Shown: in pieces, positions 1 through 5,304 of the stretch
Layout of the letters: every line of letters begins with the position of its first letter
How positions within the stretch are numbered: the stretch's first letter is position 1
Assembly (NCBI GenBank): GCA_030705945.1
Contig: JAUZPS010000211.1
Span: 1-7,829 of the forward strand
Length of the DNA: 7,829 bases
Reading direction: 5' to 3'
From: Bacillota bacterium
Lineage (GTDB): Bacteria; Bacillota; Clostridia; Acetivibrionales; DSM-2933
Made by a program: the position numbers and the translations under genes
Notes under the pieces: model-generated
Database searches by the model: none
What the model was told of the DNA's origin: nothing
What the model saw: the letters and a program-made list of their open reading frames with translations, nothing else

Positions 1-49
1 GAGTAAATAACTCAACTTATATAAGTAGATTTGGTAACCCTGAGCTTTA

Positions 50-98
50 CAAAAAATAAAAATGACCTCCAACTATTAATTAAAGTCTAGAAGTCATT
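50..98 (-). terminator. Terminator-like hairpin in left arm, pointing left
   Basis: Read on the minus strand, the left arm gives AATGACTTC, a 20-nt loop, GAGGTCATT (nine pairs including one G-U), then a U-rich tract (complement of the A-rich run at 51-62). This is the form of an intrinsic terminator for transcripts leaving the repeat centre leftward. It mirrors the hairpin in the right arm. Confidence 0.5.
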
Positions 99-113
99 CA
101 AACGTATCATACG

Positions 114-177
114 AAACTTGAACAAGGAATTTTTTGAAACGACCAGTTGACCAGTTATTTTTTGGATACTACCTAAA
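114..177 (+). repeat. Dispersed repeat, copy A
   Basis: This copy sits in the centre of the long inverted repeat. Positions 114-141 are identical over 28 nt to 4607-4634 (copy D). The core is TTTTTTGAAACGACCAGTTG, followed by a local duplication (ACCAGTTG then ACCAGTTA), a T-run and GGATACTACCTAAA. The frame TTG AAC AAG GAA ... reads LNKEFFETTS and then TGA. No ribosome binding site precedes it. Copies B-E are listed separately. Confidence 0.85.
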
Positions 178-223
178 TGACTTCTAGACTTTAATTAATA
201 GTTGGAGGTCATTTTTATTTTTT
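176..223 (+). terminator. Terminator-like hairpin in right arm, pointing toward LtaS gene
   Basis: AATGACTTC (176-184) pairs with GAGGTCATT (205-213) through nine pairs including one G-U, with a 20-nt loop. The T-rich tract TTTTTATTTTTT (212-223) follows directly. This fits an intrinsic terminator for plus-strand transcription and would insulate the downstream gene at 447 from anything reading in from the left. Half of the stem is the inverted-repeat arm, so the two roles overlap. Confidence 0.55.
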
Positions 224-270
224 GTAAAGCTCAGGGTTACCAAATCTAATAATATAGAGTTGAGTTATTT

Positions 271-398
271 ACTCAACTTTCCCATTTCAAATTAAGCAGC
301 CATAGAAACATCCACAAATTCAACTATATTTCAATATAAATTTGATAGGTCATTATACGTATGGCTGCAAGAATAAAAATGATATGGGAAAGTTGAGT
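271..398. repeat. Second nested inverted repeat / structured region upstream of LtaS gene
   Basis: ACTCAACTTTCCCAT (271-285) is the perfect complement of ATGGGAAAGTTGAGT (384-398). Inside it, GCAGCCATA (296-304) is the perfect complement of TATGGCTGC (360-368). Near the centre, AAATT plus TATATT (316-330) face AATATA plus AATTT (333-343). The result is a nested set of 15-, 9- and about 11-bp stems over 128 bp. Its left terminus shares the ACTCAACT motif with the end of the first inverted repeat, so the two structures abut. It could be a small mobile element with terminal repeats, or a folded leader RNA. It matches no riboswitch class that I recognise. Confidence 0.8.
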
Positions 399-407
399 TA
401 TTATCAT

Positions 408-431
408 TAATTATTTTGGTAATAATAATTA
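408..431. promoter_or_regulatory. Short inverted repeat just upstream of LtaS ribosome binding site
   Basis: TAATTATT (408-415) and AATAATTA (424-431) form an 8-bp inverted repeat three bases before the AGGTGAT ribosome binding site (434-440). It could be an operator or a weak hairpin. In AT-rich DNA it could also be chance. I could not pick a convincing -35/-10 pair in this stretch. Confidence 0.25.
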
Positions 432-446
432 TCAGGTGATCACTGA

Positions 447-2156
447 ATGAAGGGTTTTTTAATTAAGCAGAAGGATATTCTGAAAGAAATTTTTACAAAT
501 AAAAAAGAACGTGGCTTATTTTTATTAATAACATTATTTATTATTTTAAATACTGTTAAGATATCGGTTTTTAATTATATTATTTCAAATAACAAATCAC
601 TGACAGCGATAGAATATAAGATTATGTATACATTTTTTGTCATGACAATTTTCTTTGCGCTTATCCTGTTAGCTAAATCAAGAATTTTATTTTTATCAGT
701 ATATATATTGCAAACTCTATATATTATTATTAATATTTCATACTATTTATACTTTCATAGTTATCTTCATATATTGCAATTTTTAGTCCTATTTAATGAA
801 GGTTTTGCAGCCGCGAGGCAGAATTCAGCTCCGATAAGCGTTGAAATGCTGGTTGCTCTGATTGACCTGCCCGGGTTTATTCTAATTTATAGGAACTTTA
901 ACAAAATAGTATATTTAAGGCCGGATAGAAGGTTATTGAGAATAATAACATTACTAATTCCAATATTTTTTCTTGGCGCGTTTGAAATAAAAAATTATAA
1001 TAGTGATTTATCTATCATACAACTTATAAATAACCGCTATAATGGAGAAAACCCGATTGTAGAAAGGTATGGAACAGTTGTAAATAATGTTGTGGGAATT
1101 TATTTAAACAGGAATGAAAAAGCTATTACAAGTAGATTTGTATATGGAAAAACTCAATCAGGTAAAGAAGTAAATAAAGAAAAACCTAATTTTCTATTTA
1201 TTCAGGTAGAATCAATGGATTCAAACGTTATCTCAAAAAGAAATAAAGGAGAATATTTGGTTCCATTTTTACATAATCTATCTCAGAATTGCGTGTTTTA
1301 TCCTTATGTTTTGAGCGAGCATATGGGGGGAGGAACTTCAGATATTGAATTTTCTGTTATAAATAGCATTGAGCCGTTAGAGGGATATTCGGCTCAAAAG
1401 CTTTCGAGTTATAACTATCCAAATTCATTTATTAAGATTATGAAAAAAAGTACTTACTCAGCATATGCTTTTCATGGGAATAAAGGCGATTTCTTTAATA
1501 GAAACGTATCCTTTCCGAAGATGGGATTTAATAAGTTTATTGATATGGATGCAATGGGTCTTAAGGACGTAGGATGGGGAGCTCCGGATAAGGATGTTTT
1601 TAATTTTGCCTATGATTATTTATCAAAGATAAAACCGCCTTTTATATCATATATAATAACGATGACGAGTCACGGTCCTTTCACAAATGCGGGGTATTAT
1701 TATAATAATACGCTTTTTAATGATGTAAAAAACACTAATATAAAAAACTATTTAAATTCTATGTCATATGTAGATAAATGCCTTCAGGAGTTTGTCAAAA
1801 AGGTTAGAGAAAACTTTAAGAATACATATATTATAATTTATGGGGATCATACGCCGGACATTAAGTCAGACGAATATATGCAAGCGTCTTTTGATTTCGA
1901 GAACAAATACTTTGAGTTCGTTCCGCTTTTTATAATTACACCTGATGACAAAAAATACTTTGAGAATAAGAAAGTCGCCTCTATGCTTGATTTATCTCCA
2001 ACTGCGCTTATGGCTTCAGGCGTATCTTTTAAGGTAAAATCAGCAGGCGCCAACCTTCTGGATTTTAATGGGGAACCAACTGGCATTATTTTTAAAAACA
2101 AAATTTATGACAGAAATTTTCTATATAATAAAGTAAGCTCAATTTTCCCGCATTAG
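447..2156 (+). CDS. LTA synthase family / phosphoglycerol transferase (sulfatase fold), membrane-anchored
   Basis: A 569-residue protein with the two-part layout of the LtaS family. The N-terminus has about five membrane helices (roughly 23-46, 56-76, 79-103, 131-151, 163-181). The C-terminus is an extracellular alkaline-phosphatase/sulfatase-fold domain from about 245. Visible active-site elements are NFLFIQVESMD with metal-ligand Glu255, GGGTSDIEF with nucleophile Thr297, FHGN at 342-345, TSHGPF with His409, and YGDHTP with Asp467-His468. Spacing and length closely match Staphylococcus LtaS. The family transfers glycerol phosphate from phosphatidylglycerol to lipoteichoic acid or another glycan outside the cell. 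The LtaS Asp and Trp of the FHxD...FWNR region are Asn345 and Phe350 here, so the acceptor may differ. The ATG at 447 is supported by AGGTGAT six bases upstream. The exact substrate is not predictable. Confidence 0.92.
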   Translation: MKGFLIKQKDILKEIFTNKKERGLFLLITLFIILNTVKISVFNYIISNNKSLTAIEYKIMYTFFVMTIFFALILLAKSRILFLSVYILQTLYIIINISYYLYFHSYLHILQFLVLFNEGFAAARQNSAPISVEMLVALIDLPGFILIYRNFNKIVYLRPDRRLLRIITLLIPIFFLGAFEIKNYNSDLSIIQLINNRYNGENPIVERYGTVVNNVVGIYLNRNEKAITSRFVYGKTQSGKEVNKEKPNFLFIQVESMDSNVISKRNKGEYLVPFLHNLSQNCVFYPYVLSEHMGGGTSDIEFSVINSIEPLEGYSAQKLSSYNYPNSFIKIMKKSTYSAYAFHGNKGDFFNRNVSFPKMGFNKFIDMDAMGLKDVGWGAPDKDVFNFAYDYLSKIKPPFISYIITMTSHGPFTNAGYYYNNTLFNDVKNTNIKNYLNSMSYVDKCLQEFVKKVRENFKNTYIIIYGDHTPDIKSDEYMQASFDFENKYFEFVPLFIITPDDKKYFENKKVASMLDLSPTALMASGVSFKVKSAGANLLDFNGEPTGIIFKNKIYDRNFLYNKVSSIFPH

Positions 2157-2189
2157 ATTAAAGATAAGCAAAAAGAAACCTTTTATTTA

Positions 2190-3041
2190 TTATACTGTAA
2201 CTGCAGGATACCTAAATAATTCATCATCATATTCTTTAGTTTTCTGTTGATTGCTTACATCTATATTGACACCCATGCAGGTTATCTTTTCCAGCATTTC
2301 ATCAGACATATAATGATAATTCAGATCAAGGAACTTCAATTTTTTAATTTTATCGCTGTTTAGCAATGCTTCAGCGCCCTTATCTGTGAGTGTTCCAAGG
2401 GATAGGTCAAGGATTTCGATCTGGTCTAATACGGAGGCTTGAGCAATTTCTATGGCTATTTCATCCTGAATTTCACTGTCAACAAGTCCAAGGTATCTAA
2501 GATTTGGAAACAGTCCGGATTTCATAAAAGGCCTGAGATCTTCGATAGAAGCATCAAACCCATAATCTTCAACACCTAAATACAACAACAAGCGCTTAAG
2601 ATTTGAAAGGTTACTTGTTTCTATATCATGAAGGACATCTTTTCCAAGGCCCCCGCACTCAATAATAAGCGTTTCAAGTTTATTGTGCTTAAGATTACTT
2701 AATCTAAGTCCGCTGCTGCCCTTTACGCGAAGTTCCTTCAAATCTGGAAATGCTTGTAATAGAGGGGATAGATCACATTGTATTATCCAGGATATTTCAC
2801 ACTCTTCCGAATCCATATCACCCACATATATTCCTTCAAGGTTCGGAAGCTTATGTTTATTTGCAACCAGATTTTTGATAATACTCTCAGGACTTGTTTC
2901 AAAGCAATCTCCCCATGAACCGATGATTAGGTAATTTAAATACTTTGTTGAGGGGTCATTATAAAACTCTTGAAGCAAATCATCAAACTTTTTTCCGTCC
3001 TCATGGACATCATGGCTTAAAGATAATTTCTTTGAATTCAA
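2190..3041 (-). CDS. STM4015-family leucine-rich repeat protein
   Basis: A 283-residue protein without signal peptide or membrane helix, so probably cytoplasmic. It shows the features I associate with the STM4015 family: an N-terminal region with IIGSWGDCFE (39-48), KLPNLEGIYVGD and EECEISWI (about 64-86), DLSPLLQAFPDLKELRVKG (90-108), then irregular leucine-rich repeats to about residue 240 (NLKRLLLYLG, NLRYLGLVDSEI, IEILDLSLGTLTDKGAEALL, LKFLDLNYHYMSDEML). The tail carries the VDVS-like NIDVSNQQ and FRYPAV motifs near the end. In Salmonella, STM4015 sits in a cluster with radical SAM and sulfatase-fold genes; its function is unknown, and binding to protein is the usual role of LRRs. The gene faces the LtaS-type gene with only 33 bases between the stops, and no strong terminator is visible there. 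The start is TTG. Confidence 0.85.
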   Translation of the reverse strand: MNSKKLSLSHDVHEDGKKFDDLLQEFYNDPSTKYLNYLIIGSWGDCFETSPESIIKNLVANKHKLPNLEGIYVGDMDSEECEISWIIQCDLSPLLQAFPDLKELRVKGSSGLRLSNLKHNKLETLIIECGGLGKDVLHDIETSNLSNLKRLLLYLGVEDYGFDASIEDLRPFMKSGLFPNLRYLGLVDSEIQDEIAIEIAQASVLDQIEILDLSLGTLTDKGAEALLNSDKIKKLKFLDLNYHYMSDEMLEKITCMGVNIDVSNQQKTKEYDDELFRYPAVTV

Positions 3042-3048
3042 ATGTAGA

Positions 3049-3055
3049 CTCCTTT
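3049..3055 (-). promoter_or_regulatory. Ribosome binding site fixing a TTG start
   Basis: On the minus strand AAAGGAG lies seven bases before TTG (3041-3039). No in-frame ATG lies nearby with comparable spacing, so the LRR protein most likely starts at this TTG. The 93-bp gap to the upstream gene also holds a dispersed-repeat copy. Confidence 0.75.
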
Positions 3056-3086
3056 ATTTTTAATATAACTCAAAATATATAAACTC

Positions 3087-3139
3087 AAATTAAAGTTTTT
3101 GAAACGTCCAGTTGTTAAGTTTTTTTGATACTGCCTAAA
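3087..3139 (+). repeat. Dispersed repeat, copy B, overlapping a stop codon
   Basis: AAAGTTTTTGAAACGTCCAG is followed by TTGTTAAG, a T-run and GATACTGCCTAAAA. It aligns with the other copies over about 45 nt. Its right end overlaps the last codon and TAG stop (3135-3137) of the minus-strand dockerin-type gene. The frame AAA GTT TTT GAA ACG TCC AGT TGT TAA reads KVFETSSC-stop. Confidence 0.8.
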
Positions 3140-4349
3140 ATACATTTTCAGGCTTGATTGATTTCATATTAAACACAGTTCCCCACATATGAGTTGAAGC
3201 AACACCTTCTTGCGCATTGCCTGTTACTATTACAAGCTGATTCAAATACTGATCAATTCCAGGCAAACCGGCGCCTAGATCGTATTTTTTATTGTCCTCG
3301 GTTATAAGGCCATAAAATCCACCTTCAAAAGAATTTCTGACAAGTACGCCTGAAATGGTAACTGAGTCATAAGGGGATATTGTAAGATCAGGATAAGTAC
3401 TTACAAAATGTTTTGCAATTATTAAAACATCCGCCATATTTATAACACCATCTTGATTAAAATCATTTTGGGATATATAACCTGAATCATTAGATGTTTT
3501 ATTGAATGATATAGCTAAATTAACTATATCGGACATGTTGATTGAATCATCTTGTTCATACCCTTGGCTTGTCTTCTTTATTGTATCCCCAGCCCACATT
3601 TCAATTGCGTTATATGATTTATTAATATTAGAACTCTCGGTCGCTTGCATAATTTTAACAACCCTTTTTAAGTAACCTTGTTTTTTTATTTGAAGTTTAT
3701 AACCTGAAAGGCTTTTCGGAACGTTAACCTCAAAGCGTCCGGTTTTATCTGTCGCTGCATAAGTGTACAACCCATCAACTGTTACATAAAAGTCCTTATT
3801 TAAATCTGATTCGGTAACCTCGGAAGGACAAAGTTCGGACTTTATGAAACCTGTTAATTTAACTGTAGTTTCATCAGGAGATATAACCTTAGCCATATCC
3901 TTGTTAAAATCTATTGTTGTGACCTGATTAAATTCCGTAAACTCATACTCTTTAGTACTTACATACAGTTCACCGGACTCAAGCTGAATAATTACTTTGA
4001 ATATCTTAGGGACGCCATAGTATGTAAAGTCATGGGTAGTATCGGATATTCCATCGCTTTCGGTTTTTAATGTTCCAAATAAAAACCAATCTCTTATATT
4101 TGTTGCAAGCCAGCCATCATCATTGTATTTATATATTGGAAGGTTTTTGTACTCTTCCGGGTAGTTGCTGTTAAGTTTATCATAAGTTAGGTTTGAGTTT
4201 TTAGAAAGCAAATCTAGGTAAAATGTTTTTGCAGTCAAATTTTTAACTACAATATCAAGAGTCGGTTTTGGGCCTAAATCCGCAAAAACTGCAATCCCGC
4301 TACATATAAAAAATACAAAAACACAGATGGACATAATAATTTTTTTCAT
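3135..4349 (-). CDS. Secreted protein with carboxypeptidase-regulatory-like and internal dockerin-like module
   Basis: A 404-residue exported protein. A Sec signal peptide (1-23, likely cut after VFA) precedes DLGPKPTLDIVVKN, the start of an N-terminal domain to about 155 that I recognise only loosely from clostridial surface proteins. Residues about 162-232 look like a carboxypeptidase-regulatory/beta-sandwich domain (DGLYTYAATDKTGRFEVNVP, GYKLQIKKQGYLKR). Then comes a dockerin-like pair of calcium loops. The first (QDDSINMSDIVNLAISF, 266-282) lacks the early ligands. The second (DFNQDGVINMADVLIIAKHF, 296-315) is complete. A C-terminal beta-rich domain (325-400, with VTISGVLV and GGFYGLITEDNKKYD) follows, so the dockerin is internal rather than terminal. 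No catalytic domain is visible. AGAGGAGGAATT eight bases upstream supports the ATG. It could bind cohesin, or use the repeats for calcium-dependent folding only. Confidence 0.85.
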   Translation of the reverse strand: MKKIIMSICVFVFFICSGIAVFADLGPKPTLDIVVKNLTAKTFYLDLLSKNSNLTYDKLNSNYPEEYKNLPIYKYNDDGWLATNIRDWFLFGTLKTESDGISDTTHDFTYYGVPKIFKVIIQLESGELYVSTKEYEFTEFNQVTTIDFNKDMAKVISPDETTVKLTGFIKSELCPSEVTESDLNKDFYVTVDGLYTYAATDKTGRFEVNVPKSLSGYKLQIKKQGYLKRVVKIMQATESSNINKSYNAIEMWAGDTIKKTSQGYEQDDSINMSDIVNLAISFNKTSNDSGYISQNDFNQDGVINMADVLIIAKHFVSTYPDLTISPYDSVTISGVLVRNSFEGGFYGLITEDNKKYDLGAGLPGIDQYLNQLVIVTGNAQEGVASTHMWGTVFNMKSIKPENVF

Positions 4350-4356
4350 AATTAAT

Positions 4357-4366
4357 TCCTCCTCTA
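4357..4366 (-). promoter_or_regulatory. Strong ribosome binding site for dockerin-type gene
   Basis: AGAGGAGGAA precedes the ATG at 4349 with about eight bases after GGAGG, which fixes the start. The remaining ~70 bp up to the palindrome at 4439 are extremely AT-rich. I see no -35/-10 pair that stands out from that background. Confidence 0.75.
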
Positions 4367-4438
4367 AAGTAATAAAATATAAGTAAAATAATATCTTTTA
4401 TATATTGTTAACTTTATATTTAGTTTTATGTTTTTTGA

Positions 4439-4546
4439 TTATATAAAAAGCAATTAATCTTTTACATTTGCCTATCGCAAAATAACGTTAATGCGTTCGT
4501 TATTTTGCGATAGGCAAATGTAAGATTAATAGTGCTTTTTGTATAG
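4439..4546. repeat. Palindrome P1 (left end of cassette)
   Basis: A perfect 26-bp stem pairs 4462-4487 with 4498-4523 around a 10-nt loop (core CGCAAAATAACG). The outer arms extend the match through ATTAATC and AAAAAGC to about 108 bp, interrupted by 2-nt indels (AAAAAGCA against AAAAAGCACT). It lies downstream of the small membrane-protein gene and upstream of the dockerin-type gene, both on the minus strand, so as RNA it would be a very strong hairpin between them. It ends GCTTTTTG on the plus strand, a short U-run. Confidence 0.92.
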
Positions 4547-4548
4547 GT

Positions 4549-4586
4549 ATTATCAAAAAAATAACTGGTCGTTTCCAAAACTTGAT
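4549..4586 (-). repeat. Dispersed repeat, copy C
   Basis: On the minus strand this reads CAAGTTTTGGAAACGACCAG, then TTATTTTTTTGATAATACC. It matches the other copies but lacks the few bases after CAGTT and so carries no early stop: the frame reads QVLETTSYFFDNTY. It starts three bases inside palindrome P1 and faces copy D, so C and D form a small inverted pair sharing CGTTTC / GAAACG. Confidence 0.7.
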
Positions 4587-4596
4587 ATAATGGGTT

Positions 4597-4650
4597 TTCG
4601 TCATATAAACTTGAACAAGGAATTTTTTGAAACGCCCTTATCAGTTGCTC
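4597..4650 (+). repeat. Dispersed repeat, copy D, containing the stop codon of the small membrane-protein gene
   Basis: Positions 4607-4634 are identical to 114-141 of copy A, and looser similarity extends left (TCATA before AAAC). After GAAACGCCC the match weakens (TTATCAGTTGCT). The TGA stop of the minus-strand gene (4641-4643) lies inside the copy, so the last residues LSN are encoded by repeat-like sequence. Confidence 0.8.
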
Positions 4651-4991
4651 AATATAAAACCTAGTAAAAATGTTGCTAAATTCGCTGTTAGTGAATAAAA
4701 CCAAAGTAAAAGCTTGCTTTTATTTTTAATAAAACATGTGTATAAAAAGTATTCTATAAATAAGATTGTTATTTCTGTACAGATAAATATAATATTTGAA
4801 TAAATATACAAGGGCGAATAAAATGCAATCAATATAACGGTATGCAAAAGTAACTGTGTCGCAACATTAACCAATACTATTATCTTTATACAATTTATTT
4901 TAAAGGCAAAAGCTATTATTAGCTCTATAACAACAGTATATAAAATACACTTTCCAGCTTCAGGCAGGTAAGATATAATTCCTGTTAACAT
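4641..4991 (-). CDS. Small four-helix membrane protein, function unknown
   Basis: A 116-residue, strongly hydrophobic protein with about four membrane helices (12-30, 36-58, 62-86, 92-114) and short polar turns. Polar residues inside or beside the helices stand out: Glu23 in VIELIIA, Asn42, Thr45-Gln46 in VNVATQ, Glu73, Glu80 and Asn104 in LTANLATF. This pattern resembles small uncharacterised membrane proteins of Firmicutes, but I cannot name the family. The ATG is preceded by AGAAGGATGAG at good distance (five to seven bases), which makes it a convincing gene. It is isolated between the two palindromes. Its stop codon lies in a dispersed-repeat copy, so its C-terminus may have been reshaped by insertion. 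Confidence 0.8.
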   Translation of the reverse strand: MLTGIISYLPEAGKCILYTVVIELIIAFAFKINCIKIIVLVNVATQLLLHTVILIAFYSPLYIYSNIIFICTEITILFIEYFLYTCFIKNKSKLLLWFYSLTANLATFLLGFILSN

Positions 4992-5037
4992 TTATCTCAT
5001 CCTTCTATAGATATCGAACCGTCACATTAAAAGTGAT

Positions 5038-5098
5038 TAAGACAGTACCAAAAAAACTTAGCAACTGGCGGTTTCAAAAACTTGCTTGTTATTCATGT
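5038..5098 (-). repeat. Dispersed repeat, copy E, with a 12-codon frame
   Basis: On the minus strand this reads CAAGTTTTTGAAACCGCCAG, then TTGCTAAG, a T-run and GGTACTGTC, the best match to the consensus. An ATG at 5096 opens a frame ending TAA at 5058-5060 that reads MNNKQVFETASC. Compared with copy A the start region differs by a 3-nt, frame-preserving gap. No Shine-Dalgarno sequence precedes this ATG, so translation is unproven. The copy lies ~45 bp upstream of the small membrane-protein gene, in its presumed leader. Confidence 0.8.
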
Positions 5099-5176
5099 TT
5101 AACAATATTTTAACATAACAAAAAATATAACGCAATATAAATTAACACAAGGTTTACAAATATATTATATAGGTTT

Positions 5177-5284
5177 ACTATATAAAAAGCACTATTAATC
5201 TTACATTTGACGGAGCAAAATAACGAACGCTTTAACGTTATTTTGCGATAGGCAAATGTAAAAGATTAATTGCTTTTTATATAA
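5177..5284. repeat. Palindrome P2 (right end of cassette); possible terminator of the lipoprotein gene
   Basis: This is an inverted copy of P1. The stems are TTACATTTG (5201-5209) with CAAATGTAA (5253-5261), and GCAAAATAACG (5215-5225) with CGTTATTTTGC (5236-5246), around a 10-nt loop. The P1 stem portion CCTATC is replaced on one side by ACGGA, which creates an internal loop. It begins 20 bases after the lipoprotein stop on the minus strand and ends in a GCTTTTT run, so it could serve as that gene's terminator. The stretch 4992-5304 holds only this palindrome, repeat E and AT-rich DNA. Confidence 0.88.
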
Positions 5285-5304
5285 ATAGGGAACAGAGTAT
5301 TATT

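Larger units (their letters stand above)
1..274. repeat. Long inverted repeat, arms 98/99 bp with 77-nt centre
   Basis: Positions 1-98 are nearly the exact reverse complement of 176-274. The inner 73 bp (26-98 against 176-248) match perfectly. Only the outer part, around 18-25 against 249-257, differs, by about two substitutions and one inserted base. The 77-nt centre (99-175) carries one copy of the dispersed repeat described separately. Both arm ends contain the hairpin motif AGTTGAGT / ACTCAACT around a 5-nt spacer. At the left this motif is cut by the window edge, so the palindrome probably extends further. No transposase and no clear target duplication are seen. It may be a non-autonomous (MITE-like) element or a recent inverted duplication. 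The repeat itself is certain; its nature is not. Confidence 0.93.
4439..5284. mobile_element. Palindrome-bracketed cassette carrying one small membrane-protein gene
   Basis: The two ~108-bp palindromes at 4439-4546 and 5177-5284 are inverted copies of one another, identified by matching asymmetric indels. Both outer ends share TTATATAAAAAGC and its complement, after which the flanks diverge. Between them lie one gene (4641-4991) and three copies of the dispersed repeat. This is the layout of a composite non-autonomous element, an invertible segment or an insulated gene module. No recombinase or transposase is encoded, and no clear target duplication is seen, so mobility is only inferred. Confidence 0.5.

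Noticed and set aside
1847..2101. Minus-strand open frame inside the LtaS-type gene
   Set aside because: It lies wholly within a clearly conserved coding region on the other strand and shows no recognisable motif.
2157..2189. Terminator between the convergent genes
   Set aside because: Only a five-pair AU hairpin (AAAAG / CTTTT) is present, too weak to call.
2683..2934. Plus-strand open frame opposite the LRR gene
   Set aside because: It is antisense to conserved LRR codons and has no family resemblance.
3056..3134. Promoter for the LRR gene
   Set aside because: Several TATAAT-like hexamers exist, but none has a convincing -35 at 16-18 bp in this AT-rich DNA.
4462..4704. Minus-strand open frame of 80 codons overlapping the small membrane-protein gene
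   Set aside because: It runs through repeats C and D and palindrome P1 and overlaps the end of a gene with a much better ribosome binding site. Its amino-acid content is explained by the repeats. No Shine-Dalgarno sequence precedes its start.
4439..5284. CRISPR array
   Set aside because: The repeats differ in spacing, orientation and sequence, there are no regular spacers, and no cas genes are present.
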